Positions 28,106 through 41,151 are shown, counted from the stretch's first letter. The stretch: 64,000 nt of DNA from Ochrobactrum teleogrylli (GCF_006376685.1 NZ_VEWL01000002.1:248001-312000); one strand, 5' to 3'. The notes: generated from the letters alone by a model not told the origin. A program made the numbers and translations.

Positions 28106-29329
28106 ATGACCGAAACGACCCCGAAAACCGCACCCTGGACAACCGAAAAGCGAACCGCCGTTCTGGTTCTTGCCGACGGCACCGTGATCGAAGGCAAGGG
28201 CCTCGGCGCGACCGGCGCAATCGAAGCGGAAGTTGTCTTCAACACGGCGCTTACCGGTTACGAAGAAATCCTGACCGATCCGTCCTATGCCGGACAGATC
28301 GTGACCTTCACCTTCCCCCATATCGGCAATGTCGGCACCAATATTGAAGACATCGAAGACCTGACACCAGCCAACCGCCACGGCGCAGTCGGCGCGATCT
28401 TCAAGGCCGATATCACCGCACCATCCAATTATCGCTCGAGCGAAGATCTCGATGCTTGGCTGAAGGCGCGCGGCGTCATCGCGCTGGCAGGCATCGACAC
28501 CCGCGCCCTCACCGCGCTGATCCGCGAACGAGGCGCGCAGAATGCCGTCATCGCGCATGACCCGAACGGCAAGTTCGACATTGACGCCCTGAAAGCCCGC
28601 GCGGCTGGCTGGAGCGGTCTGGAGAATCTTGATCTCGCCAAGGATGTCACCATCGGCCAGAGCCAGGTCTGGAACGAAACGCCCTGGATCAAGGGCGAGA
28701 GCTTCGGCGAACTCGCCAACCCGCAATATCATGTGGTCGCGCTCGATTTCGGCGTGAAGCGCAACATTCTACGTCTGCTCTCGGGCCTCGGCGCCAAGGT
28801 CACGGTTCTGCCCGCAACGGCAACCGCCGACGACGTGCTGGCTTATAATCCCGATGGCGTGTTCCTGTCGAACGGCCCCGGCGATCCGGCAGCCACCGGC
28901 GAATATGCCGTGCCGACCATCCGCAAACTGGTTGACAGTGGCCTACCGGTTTTCGGCATCTGCCTCGGTCACCAGATGCTGGCGCTGGCGCTTGGCGGTC
29001 GCACCGAGAAGATGCATCAGGGCCATCACGGCGCCAACCATCCGGTGAAGGACTACACGACCGGCAAGGTGGAAATCGTCTCGATGAACCACGGCTTTGC
29101 AGTCGATTCCGAATCGCTGCCGGAAGATGTCGAAGAAACCCATGTCTCGCTGTTCGACGGCACCAATTGCGGCCTGCGCGTCATCGGCAAGCCGGTCTTC
29201 TCCGTGCAGCATCACCCGGAAGCATCGCCCGGCCCGCAGGATTCACACTACCTGTTCCGCCGGTTCATCAATTTGATCCGCGAAAAGAAGGGCGAAGCTC
29301 TTCTGCCGGAACGCGAACAGGCCGCGTGA
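28106..29329 (+). CDS. carA: Carbamoyl-phosphate synthase small subunit
   Basis: Glutaminase subunit that feeds ammonia to CarB for arginine and pyrimidine synthesis. 407 aa. AGGAG lies seven bases before the ATG. The N-terminal domain contains FNTALTGYEEILTDPSYAGQ. The class I glutamine amidotransferase domain has VFLSNGPGDP, nucleophile Cys in GICLGHQ, and the catalytic His/Glu in SVQHHPEASPGP. carB is 3 kb downstream on the same strand, separated by two minus-strand genes, so the two subunits are not in one operon here. Confidence 0.97.
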   Translation: MTETTPKTAPWTTEKRTAVLVLADGTVIEGKGLGATGAIEAEVVFNTALTGYEEILTDPSYAGQIVTFTFPHIGNVGTNIEDIEDLTPANRHGAVGAIFKADITAPSNYRSSEDLDAWLKARGVIALAGIDTRALTALIRERGAQNAVIAHDPNGKFDIDALKARAAGWSGLENLDLAKDVTIGQSQVWNETPWIKGESFGELANPQYHVVALDFGVKRNILRLLSGLGAKVTVLPATATADDVLAYNPDGVFLSNGPGDPAATGEYAVPTIRKLVDSGLPVFGICLGHQMLALALGGRTEKMHQGHHGANHPVKDYTTGKVEIVSMNHGFAVDSESLPEDVEETHVSLFDGTNCGLRVIGKPVFSVQHHPEASPGPQDSHYLFRRFINLIREKKGEALLPEREQAA

Positions 29330-29373
29330 ATCCAAAACTGAGGTTTTGCGGTTAACTTATTGTGAGAAAAATA

Positions 29374-29403
29374 AAAAGCCGGGGCAAACACCCCGGCTTT
29401 TTT
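29374..29403 (+). terminator. Terminator of carA
   Basis: Stem AAAAGCCGGGG/CCCCGGCTTTT with loop CAAACA and a T run, 45 bases after the carA stop. It may also serve the convergent MFS gene. Confidence 0.85.
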
Positions 29404-29422
29404 CATGCTCCAATGTGGGCGT

Positions 29423-30661
29423 TTAAGCGTCCACAGGCTTCGACTTTGGCTTCGGATGCACCCGCGCCACCACCACGACCAGCGCAATGAAGATCAACCC
29501 AGCTGCAACCGCATAGGGCATACCGGCGAAGTCGAACGGGGCATTCGCGCCGGTAAAATGGCTGAACAACTGCGTGAAGAGCAGCGGCCCGATAATCGTC
29601 GTGATGCTCGAAACGCTGGTCAGCGCGCCTTGCAACTCACCTTGCGCGGAAGGCGGCACCTTGCCCGCAGCGATACTGCGCAGCGGTGGATCGGCGAAGC
29701 CTTCCAGAGCGGTCAGGAAGATGACCGCATAGACCATCCAGCCTTCCCAGGCGATTGCATAGCCCGTCAGACCGAGACCGGCAAACAGCACGCCGATGAT
29801 CGCCGTGCGCCGTTCGCCCAGAATAGGCAGAGCGCGCGGCAGGACGACTGCCATAACGAACGCTGTACCGATGCCGAACATGCCAAGCGACAGGCCGATC
29901 TGTGCCTCGTTCCAATTATAGCGATAGGCGCCGACAAAGGCCCAGACCGACGGATAGACCGCATGGGCCAGCCAGTACAGAAAGAAGACCGCCATCACCC
30001 AGCCGATGCCGGGATAGCTGCGCAACTGCTTCAGCGCACCGAGTGGGTTGGCGCGTCCGATCTGGAAACTGCGCCTGTTTTGCAAGGACAGCGTTTCCGG
30101 CAACAGGAAGTAAGCCAGCACGAAATTGATGAAGGACAAGAGCGCCGCCCCGTAGAACGGAACGCGCGGACCGAATTCGCCAAGCAGGCCGCCCAGAACC
30201 GGGCCGAGCGCAAAGCCCACGCCGAAGGCAATGCCGATCAGGCCGAAATTGCGCGCGCGATTGCTGTCATCGCTGACATCCGCAATATAGGCGGATGCGG
30301 TCGCAAAGCTTGCGCCGCTGATGCCCGCCAGCACACGTCCGACGAACAGCATCCAGAATGAGGTTGCCAGCGCGCAGATGAGATTGTCGATTGCAAATGT
30401 CAGAATGGAGGCCAGCAGAACGGGCCGCCGTCCAAAACGGTCGCTGAGATTTCCGATCAGCGGCGCGAACAGAAACTGCATCGCCGCATAGACCAGAAGC
30501 AGCCAACCGCCATCGACTGCAGCGGTGCTGACATCCGCGCCGGTCAGTTCTTCGAGATAGGCTGGCAGAACCGGCATGATGATCGCGATCCCGATAATAT
30601 CGAGAAACAGCGTCATGAAGACCAGCCAAAGGCCCCGCTTTACGAATTTGGGGTCAAGCAT
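29423..30661 (-). CDS. TetA-like MFS drug exporter
   Basis: 12-helix major facilitator of the DHA1 TCR/Tet group, 412 aa from the ATG at 30661 (MLDPKFVKRGLWLVF) with AGGTG five bases upstream. Motif A between helices 2 and 3 is GNLSDRFGRRPVLL, and motif C-like GIAFGVGFALGPVLGG is in helix 5, the antiporter signature. TetA class proteins are about 400 aa. Tetracycline as substrate is not proven; many chromosomal members export other compounds. It has no adjacent TetR regulator. Confidence 0.82.
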   Translation of the reverse strand: MLDPKFVKRGLWLVFMTLFLDIIGIAIIMPVLPAYLEELTGADVSTAAVDGGWLLLVYAAMQFLFAPLIGNLSDRFGRRPVLLASILTFAIDNLICALATSFWMLFVGRVLAGISGASFATASAYIADVSDDSNRARNFGLIGIAFGVGFALGPVLGGLLGEFGPRVPFYGAALLSFINFVLAYFLLPETLSLQNRRSFQIGRANPLGALKQLRSYPGIGWVMAVFFLYWLAHAVYPSVWAFVGAYRYNWNEAQIGLSLGMFGIGTAFVMAVVLPRALPILGERRTAIIGVLFAGLGLTGYAIAWEGWMVYAVIFLTALEGFADPPLRSIAAGKVPPSAQGELQGALTSVSSITTIIGPLLFTQLFSHFTGANAPFDFAGMPYAVAAGLIFIALVVVVARVHPKPKSKPVDA

Positions 30662-30883
30662 TGGAACACCTGAAATATGCTCATGCGGATGTGCCGCAGA
30701 CAGCATCATGTTTTGATTGTTGGAAAGGATCGCGCGTCATCGCCGCTCAAAACTGAGCGTCACGCATGATTTGGAAAAGGGCCGCGCCGATGCAGACCCT
30801 TTATAGGGAAAATTATTCTACGACAAGCCTGCTTGATGAAACTCGGCGAAATTGCTGCCAAACACCGCTTAAGCTGCAAAGAA

Positions 30884-30906
30884 AAAGGCGGCCGTAGCCG
30901 CCTTTT
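30884..30906 (-). terminator. Terminator of the ypfJ-type gene
   Basis: Stem AAAGGCGGC/GCCGCCTTT with a 4-nt loop, about 20 bases after the stop codon on the minus strand. Confidence 0.75.
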
Positions 30907-30925
30907 ACCGCATATTCCGGGCGGA

Positions 30926-31855
30926 TTAGACGTCGCCGCTGAATGTATCGCAGGATTCGAGCTTGCCTGTATCAAAGCCGCGCTTGAACCACTTGGCGCG
31001 CTGGGCCGATGTGCCGTGGTTGAAGCTTTCCGGCACGACATAGCCCTGACTGCGGCGCTGCAAGGTATCATCGCCGATCTGGTGCGCCGCATTGAGCGCA
31101 TCTTCAAGATCACCCGTTTCCAGAATGCCCTTCTGCTCGGTGTAATAGCCCCAGATTCCGGCGAAACAATCAGCCTGAAGCTCGACGCGAACCGACATCT
31201 GGTTGGCCTGCACTTCGTTCATCTGCTGACGCATCTGGTTGAACTTCGGCAGAATGCCGAGCAGGTTCTGGACATGGTGCCCGACTTCATGCGCCAGCAC
31301 ATAGGCCTGCGCGAAATTGCCCGACGCGCCGAAACGGTTCGCCAGTTCGTCATAGAAGCTCAGATCGATATAGAGCTTGCGGTCGCCGGGGCAGTAGAAC
31401 GGCCCGGATGCCGCCGAAGCGAAACCACAGGCCGAACGCACCTGCCCGGTGAAGAGAACCATGGTCGGCTTGGTATAGGTCTGGCCGCGCGACTGGAAAA
31501 TACCGCTCCAGACATCTTCTGTTTCGGCAAGCACCGTGCGGGCAAACTGGGTCATCTCGTCATTGGCGACGGCGCCGCCCTCGGCAGCCGTGCGACCACT
31601 GGACTGCTGTTGCGTCTGCACGGACGAGTCCATGCCGCCGCTGCCGAACAGAATCGGTATCGGATCGATACCGAAGGCGCGCAGCACGAAGAACATCACG
31701 ACCAGAATGAGAATGCCGGAAAGCCCGCCGCCGCGCACGACCTTGAAGCCCGGCCCGCCACCGCCGAAACCGCCGCCCTGGCCACCGCCTATGCCGCCAC
31801 CGCCGCTACGCTGGTCTTCCACATTGTCACTTTGCCTACGACCTTGCCAGCGCAT
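30926..31855 (-). CDS. ypfJ: Neutral zinc metallopeptidase, YpfJ type
   Basis: 309 aa. A Gly-rich N-terminus (residues 18-44, repeated GGG) precedes one membrane helix (45-62), so the protein is membrane-anchored with the protease domain outside the cytoplasm. The zinc motif HEVGHH is at 189-194, with the third ligand probably in QADCFAGIWGYY. Conserved CGFASAASGPFYCPGD (about 143-158) holds two cysteines that may pair. Family members have about 290 aa. The natural substrate is unknown. Confidence 0.87.
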   Translation of the reverse strand: MRWQGRRQSDNVEDQRSGGGGIGGGQGGGFGGGGPGFKVVRGGGLSGILILVVMFFVLRAFGIDPIPILFGSGGMDSSVQTQQQSSGRTAAEGGAVANDEMTQFARTVLAETEDVWSGIFQSRGQTYTKPTMVLFTGQVRSACGFASAASGPFYCPGDRKLYIDLSFYDELANRFGASGNFAQAYVLAHEVGHHVQNLLGILPKFNQMRQQMNEVQANQMSVRVELQADCFAGIWGYYTEQKGILETGDLEDALNAAHQIGDDTLQRRSQGYVVPESFNHGTSAQRAKWFKRGFDTGKLESCDTFSGDV

Positions 31856-32203
31856 GCACCCACTCCCTCAACACCGGCCGCTGTAAACCCCGCGGCGCAA
31901 AATATTATCTCGTATAATTGTCGCATAAAGAGTTGCCACCGCAATATAAAAAGTAAATGGCACGCAAATCACAAACGGCAACTCCGGCGTAACAAAACCA
32001 CACCAATTATGGCACGCTAATACGCCATCTGTCATGGCGGGTGGCTGATCGTGATCGAACTCGACCGGCATAAGACAGATAAATGACGAAGATTTTTCGT
32101 GAATGCCCGCATTTTCTTTGAAATAAGCGTATTTGTGGGGTTCCGCTTTGGGTCATCATTGCCTATAAGGCCCGCTTAGCCCACAGAATTCATAAGCTGC
32201 CAA

Positions 32204-32229
32204 CCCGCCGGAAAACCGTGCGGGCTTTT
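32204..32229 (+). terminator. Terminator-like hairpin in the carB leader (possible attenuator)
   Basis: Stem CCCGCCGG with CCG(T)GCGGG around loop AAAA, then CTTTTCT. There is no plus-strand gene upstream for it to end: ypfJ is divergent. It lies 142 bases before the carB start. Confidence 0.5.
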
Positions 32230-32244
32230 CTGGCAGGCTAAGCA

Positions 32245-32289
32245 GCATGTCTCTCGAAAGTGGGAACCGGTTTCGAGACCAAGATATGC
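32245..32289. repeat. Small nested palindrome (RIME-like), copy in carB leader
   Basis: Begins GCATGTCTC, has TCGAAA-GTGGGAACCGG-TTTCGA in the centre and ends in a degenerate ATATGC. Same core as the copies at 32301 and 40777. Confidence 0.75.
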
Positions 32290-32300
32290 GTGAAACAAGA

Positions 32301-32344
32301 GCATGATCCCGAAAATGGGAACCGGTTTTCGGACAAGATCATGC
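32301..32344. repeat. Small nested palindrome (RIME-like), second copy in carB leader
   Basis: Arms GCATGATC/GATCATGC enclose CCCGAAAATGGGAACCGG followed by TTTTCGG. It is in tandem with the previous copy, 11 bases apart. Confidence 0.8.
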
Positions 32345-32370
32345 GCGCGAAGAAGATAGGATGAGCGCCC

Positions 32371-35859
<3,489 letters not shown>

Positions 35860-35878
35860 TCTGTTTTACAGATAATGA

Positions 35879-35910
35879 AAAAAGCCGCCGGAGCGATCCG
35901 GCGGCTTTTT
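35879..35910. terminator. Terminator of carB
   Basis: Stem AAAGCCGCCGGA/TCCGGCGGCTTT with loop GCGA and long T run, 20 bases after the carB stop, abutting the convergent ABC gene's stop codon. Confidence 0.85.
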
Positions 35911-37761
35911 TCATGCGCTCTTTAAAGCGGGAATTTCCAGCGGCTTGCCATCGGGATCATCTTCCAGATTGACCTGCCGGGAGAAAAACCCGTTATGCAG
36001 ATGCGGCTTGCCCAGATGGATCACAGCAGCGTCTTTCAGCTCAGTGGTCAAAATGTCCCGGATGCGATCATAGGCTTCGGCATCGAGACCATCCAGCGCG
36101 CCATCGATGATGATCCATTGCGGCTTTTGCAGAATGAGGCGGGCGAAAGCGAGACATTGCCGCTCGTCATCGGTCAGCACCCGTTCCCAGCGTGTGGCGT
36201 AGTCGAGACTGCCGATAAGCCGGTCAAGCCCGGCGCGCTGCAACACGCCCTCCAGCGCTTCGGGCGAGAATTTCTTCAGGTCGAATGGATAGACGATCAC
36301 GCTCTTCAATGTCCCGGGCGGGAAATAAGGCGCACGCGGCATGAAGGCTACGCCGTCATTGGCTGGCATGCCGATCCGCCCCTCGCCCCATGGCCACAGA
36401 CCGCCAAGCGCCCGAAAGAGCAAGGTGCGTTGGGTTTCGGTGCCGCCGGTTACCAACACCCGTTCGCCCGGCTTGACCGCGAAGGCGCTCTTCGACAGGC
36501 GCAAACAGCCATCGGGTGCCGCAATCGACACATCGTCGAGACTGATTGTATCGCCTTCGTTGACGGCCAGATCGACGTGCCGGTCGAGATGACCCAGCTC
36601 ATCCATGCGCAGAATTGCCTGACGGAAAGTGGCGACACGAAGCAGTGTGGCGCGCCAGTCGGCAATGGCACCGAAATTATCCACGAACCAGCGCAGTGAA
36701 TTATGCACCTGCGTAAACGCGCCGACGGCCATCATCAGACCACCGAAGGTCAGTCCGCCAGAGAAATACACCGGTGCGGCGACCAGAATCGGCGCGACGA
36801 TGGTGAGCCAGCCATAACCAGCCGTCACCCATGTCAGTCGCGTGGTCGCATAGACGATCTTGCGGATCGCAGCCAGCACGGCGTCGATATCGAGATCGAG
36901 ACGGCGGCGCTCATCCACCTCACCGCGCGAAAGGGTGACCGAATCGAGATGCTCATTGACGCGCATCAGCGAGGCGCGGAAATCCGCCTCGCGCGCATAA
37001 CGATTGGCATTGATATTGACGAGGTTGCGCCCGACGATCCATGTCAGCCACGATGCGGACGCGGCATATATGATCACCGCCCACACCATATAGCCGGGAA
37101 TCGGGAAGCTATAACCGCCAATATTGAAAATAAATCCGCTCGACAGCGACCACAATACGCCGACAAAGCTCAACAGAATGACGGTCGATTGCAGCAGGTT
37201 GATACCGAGATCGCAGGATGTTTCGGCAAGGTGGCGCGCATCTTCATGCAGGCGCTGATCGGGATTAATGCCGATCTCGCCCGCATTGGCGAGCCGAAAG
37301 GCGCGCCCCGGCACCAGCCATTGACCAACGAGATCGCGCGCCAGCCCTTCACGCATCTTCAGCTTGAACATCTGGTTCAGCCATGTCTGGGCGACATTGA
37401 GCACCAGCAATGTGCCCGCAATACCGAAGAACACCATCAGCTGCTGGAAGAACGCCTGCAAATCCTTGCGCGCCAGCGCATCGTAAAACGGCTCGTTCCA
37501 GCGGTTGATGGCCACCTGCCCAATCGCAATCAGCACGATCAGCACGAAAATGCCGGTTCCGAGTGCAATCAGCGTGGTGCGCACTGGCGAATTCCAGAAA
37601 GCGCCGGTCATCATCGAGACCTGTGAGAACAGATCATTGCCGTCCCGGACCGGCTGACGGGTGAGCAAGCCCTTGATACCAACGCGCTGGGACTTCCCTC
37701 GCTTGCGGCTTTTCCTTTGCGCGCTGCGCTTCGGCTGCTTCTGTTCCGGTTCAGACGTCAT
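35911..37761 (-). CDS. SbmA/YddA-type ABC protein (fused permease-ATPase) with degenerate ATPase motifs
   Basis: 616 aa from the ATG at 37761 (GAGG five bases upstream). A basic N-terminus (KRSAQRKSRKRGKSQR) leads to an ABC_membrane_2 domain of about six helices (roughly 55-330) similar to SbmA/BacA and ABCD-type exporters (WNEPFYDALARKD). The nucleotide-binding part follows, but its motifs are broken: the Walker A place reads VTGGTETQRTLLFRALGGLW without GKS/T, the signature is TDDERQCLAFARL without SGGQ, and Walker B is IIIDGALDGLD without the catalytic Glu. The frame is intact and codon use is normal, so this is not a recent pseudogene. It may work without ATP hydrolysis, as SbmA does with a proton gradient. 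Confidence 0.8.
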   Translation of the reverse strand: MTSEPEQKQPKRSAQRKSRKRGKSQRVGIKGLLTRQPVRDGNDLFSQVSMMTGAFWNSPVRTTLIALGTGIFVLIVLIAIGQVAINRWNEPFYDALARKDLQAFFQQLMVFFGIAGTLLVLNVAQTWLNQMFKLKMREGLARDLVGQWLVPGRAFRLANAGEIGINPDQRLHEDARHLAETSCDLGINLLQSTVILLSFVGVLWSLSSGFIFNIGGYSFPIPGYMVWAVIIYAASASWLTWIVGRNLVNINANRYAREADFRASLMRVNEHLDSVTLSRGEVDERRRLDLDIDAVLAAIRKIVYATTRLTWVTAGYGWLTIVAPILVAAPVYFSGGLTFGGLMMAVGAFTQVHNSLRWFVDNFGAIADWRATLLRVATFRQAILRMDELGHLDRHVDLAVNEGDTISLDDVSIAAPDGCLRLSKSAFAVKPGERVLVTGGTETQRTLLFRALGGLWPWGEGRIGMPANDGVAFMPRAPYFPPGTLKSVIVYPFDLKKFSPEALEGVLQRAGLDRLIGSLDYATRWERVLTDDERQCLAFARLILQKPQWIIIDGALDGLDAEAYDRIRDILTTELKDAAVIHLGKPHLHNGFFSRQVNLEDDPDGKPLEIPALKSA

Positions 37762-38248
37762 ATTTGCCTCGCCACGTGCCGTTCGCGAATCCCTGTGACG
37801 AAATCGCGGGCCATTCGCAACATGCGCATTATGCATATCACGCAAAAGTCAAAGAAAAGCGATGTCTCGTTCGGGCTCTGACTTTAGATCTGTCTTTTCT
37901 GGCAGGACCGATCTATTGCCCGTCTTAATAGTAAGGTCGCAACACCTTCAATAAAGAGCGACCATGCGCGCAATCGCTGATACGGCGGCGTTTTAGATAA
38001 AAAATACCTAGCGTTGACGTTAAAGCTGCGATTTTTTTAGCAAAACCATGGCCAGACACACATCCTAGCTCTCTTGTGCTGGTCAAATTTGTCGCATATA
38101 GTCCGGCAATCGATTTTTCGGTCGAGTGACTTTGAGACCCGTGCGGCCTGCCGTGCTTCCTGACGATCTCCTGTCCATAAATTCGATCCACAGGGACGTA
38201 TGCGGAGCATGCGGACTAAAAATTACTATCGTTACAAAGGACATTCCC
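37762..38248. promoter_or_regulatory. cspA upstream region and long 5' leader
   Basis: About 490 bases between the divergent ABC gene and cspA with no gene. A good promoter for cspA is at 38074-38102, implying a leader of about 140 nt, as is usual for cold shock genes whose mRNA structure senses temperature. Confidence 0.6.
38074..38102 (+). promoter_or_regulatory. Predicted sigma-70 promoter of cspA
   Basis: TTGTGC (38074-38079) and TATAGT (38097-38102) with a 17-base spacer. Expected start near 38109. Confidence 0.55.
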
Positions 38249-38458
38249 ATGGCTACGGGAACAGTTAAATGGTTCAACACGACCAAGGGTTTCGGCTTCA
38301 TTCAGCCTGACCAGGGCGGCACGGACATTTTCGTTCACATCTCTGCCGTTCAGCGCGCTGGCCTTGCCACGCTCAACGAAGGCCAGAAGGTCACCTACGA
38401 GATCGTGCAGGACCGCCGTTCGGGCCGTTCGTCTGCCGACAACCTCGTCGCAGCCTAA
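38249..38458 (+). CDS. cspA: Cold shock protein, CspA family
   Basis: 69 aa RNA chaperone with a single OB fold. The ATG at 38249 has AAAGGA seven bases upstream; the frame is open further up but [18 protein letters not shown] is the canonical start. RNP1 KGFGFI and RNP2 DIFVHIS are present, and the end SADNLVAA is typical of alphaproteobacterial Csp proteins. It is preceded by a long leader and followed by two hairpins. Confidence 0.95.
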   Translation: MATGTVKWFNTTKGFGFIQPDQGGTDIFVHISAVQRAGLATLNEGQKVTYEIVQDRRSGRSSADNLVAA

Positions 38459-38517
38459 GACATTTTGCCGCCAGATGTTTCATCTGGCTTGTGCACGAAT
38501 GTGACATGAAAACATTG

Positions 38518-38549
38518 GAGCGCCGGTCTGACCGGCGCTCTAATTTTTT
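38518..38549 (+). terminator. Terminator of cspA
   Basis: Stem GAGCGCCGGT/ACCGGCGCTC, loop CTG, then TAATTTTTT. A smaller hairpin CCAGATG-TTT-CATCTGG lies just upstream at 38471-38487 and may protect the mRNA end. Confidence 0.9.
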
Positions 38550-38569
38550 GGAATCAGAGAAAATTCTCC

Positions 38570-38710
38570 GAGCCTGAATCAAAAAGCGGCATGTGTGTGC
38601 GAAAATGGTGATTTTCGAGTACCGGAGCGGAGCGTACTTTGGGTACGTGAGCACCGGAATGGAGAAAATTGCCATTTGCAGCCACACAGGGCGACTTTTA
38701 GAACAGGCTC
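38570..38710. repeat. 141-nt palindromic repeat, copy A
   Basis: Terminal inverted repeats GAGCCTG/CAGGCTC, centre CGTAC-TTTGG-GTACG exactly at the midpoint (38640), and imperfectly paired arms in between. About 98 percent identical by eye to the copy at 53167-53307 and clearly related to that at 51213-51353. It ends directly before the stop codon of the GST gene. Confidence 0.9.
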
Positions 38711-39322
38711 TCAAGGCAGCCAGTCGAGCGCCACATGGCCCGGATGGGCCGCAACGCGCTTGAGCCAGGCCTGAACCGCCGGATATTGTTGCATGTCGAA
38801 GCCGCCCAGATGCGCCTCATGCGTATAGGCATAGAGCGCGATATCGGCGACCGTATAAGTCTCGCCCGCCAGATAGGGCGTCTTTTCAAGCTGTGTTTCC
38901 ATGACGCCAAGCGCCTTGTTGCCACCGGCGAGCGTTGAGGCCAGACGTTCCGGCGTCGCATCCCGTGCCCGCTCTGGATAGATCATCAGCGCCCGGCGCA
39001 CGGCCACATGGGGCTCATGGCTATATTGTTCGAAGAACAGCCATTGATAGACAAGCCCCCGCTCATAGGCGTCCTTGGGCAGAAACGGCGTTCCTTCCGC
39101 CAGATAGAGCAGCATGGCGTTCGATTCTGCCAGCAGTCGCCCGTCCTCCAGCTCCAGCAATGGCACCTTTCCGTTGGGATTTTTGGCGAGATAGTCCGGC
39201 TTGCGCGTTGAGCCATCGAGCGACGAAACCGTGACATGCCGAAAAGGCCTGCCCAGCAAGGCAAGCAGAAGGCGGGGCTTGTAGCAATTTCCTGAATCGG
39301 GTTGGGCGTAAATGGTCAGCAT
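38711..39322 (-). CDS. Glutathione S-transferase family protein
   Basis: 203 aa from the ATG at 39322 with AGGAG six bases upstream. The thioredoxin-like N-domain has LTIYAQPDSGNCYKPRLLLA, a cis-Pro loop NPNGKVPLLE and the glutathione motif LAESNAMLLYLAEGT; the helical C-domain has the conserved YTVADIALYAY. A cysteine at about 12-13 (GNCYK) is a candidate catalytic residue as in bacterial beta-class enzymes. The stop codon abuts the 141-nt repeat. Confidence 0.87.
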   Translation of the reverse strand: MLTIYAQPDSGNCYKPRLLLALLGRPFRHVTVSSLDGSTRKPDYLAKNPNGKVPLLELEDGRLLAESNAMLLYLAEGTPFLPKDAYERGLVYQWLFFEQYSHEPHVAVRRALMIYPERARDATPERLASTLAGGNKALGVMETQLEKTPYLAGETYTVADIALYAYTHEAHLGGFDMQQYPAVQAWLKRVAAHPGHVALDWLP

Positions 39323-39375
39323 GAAAATCTCCTGTTTCAAAAACCATATCGACGCGCGGACTGCGTCCTGTCTAA

Positions 39376-40776
<1,401 letters not shown>

Positions 40777-40821
40777 GCATGTGTCCCGAAAATGGGAACC
40801 GGTTTCGGGACACAGACATGC
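40777..40821. repeat. Small nested palindrome (RIME-like) after aatA
   Basis: GCATGTGTCCCGAAA pairs with TTTCGGGACAC...CATGC around ATGGGAACCGG. It begins directly after the aatA stop codon. Confidence 0.8.
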
Positions 40822-40855
40822 GTAAGAACAAAAGCTTCTGAATAGCGAATAACAA

Positions 40856-40877
40856 AGGGGCCGCAAGGCCCCTATTT
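40856..40877 (+). terminator. Terminator of aatA
   Basis: Stem AGGGGCC/GGCCCCT with loop GCAA and ATTT, 80 bases after the stop codon. Confidence 0.65.
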
Positions 40878-41000
40878 CGTATCCGCACTTTCACGGAAAA
40901 ACAGCACGTGGCTTCGCCCTGTCAGAACAGACAGCTGGAAGGTGATCAGCATTTGTAGTTTGTTGTGTTCAGCCGTCGCGGCCAATAACAGGCGAAAAGC

Positions 41001-41116
41001 CAAAAAAAAAGCCAGACAAATGTCTGGCTTTGAGTTTTGAAGGTGCCTTTGAGGCAAACCTCCAGAGGGGAACACTCAGCCCGCGCAAATGGGAGGAGGA
41101 AACGCGGCGCTGAGAT
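41001..41116 (-). ncRNA. AbcR-like (alpha-r15 family) trans-acting small RNA
   Basis: On the minus strand a well-spaced promoter (41123-41151) is followed by about 115 nt folding into a first hairpin CTCAG...CCGCG/CGCGG..CTGAG whose loop exposes CCTCCTCCC, a second region with CCCCTCTGGAGG and GGTTTGCC/GGCACC stems, and a strong terminator hairpin GCCAGACA/TGTCTGGC with nine T. The anti-Shine-Dalgarno loop, length and three-part layout match what I remember of AbcR1/AbcR2 of Brucella, Agrobacterium and Sinorhizobium, which with Hfq repress many ABC transporter mRNAs. Only one copy is visible here; some rhizobia have two in tandem. The family assignment is by eye. Confidence 0.8.
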
Positions 41117-41122
41117 GATTGT

Positions 41123-41151
41123 TATATGCTCCCTGCTCACCATTTTTGCAA
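41123..41151 (-). promoter_or_regulatory. Predicted promoter of the AbcR-like sRNA
   Basis: TTGCAA (41146-41151) and CATATA (41123-41128) on the minus strand with a 17-base spacer; start expected near 41116. Confidence 0.6.

Larger units (their letters stand above)
31856..32370. promoter_or_regulatory. Long carB leader region
   Basis: About 515 bases between the divergent ypfJ gene and carB with no gene. It contains a terminator-like hairpin (32204-32229) on the plus strand and two copies of the small palindrome (32245-32289, 32301-32344). carB starts 26 bases after the second copy. Confidence 0.6.
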
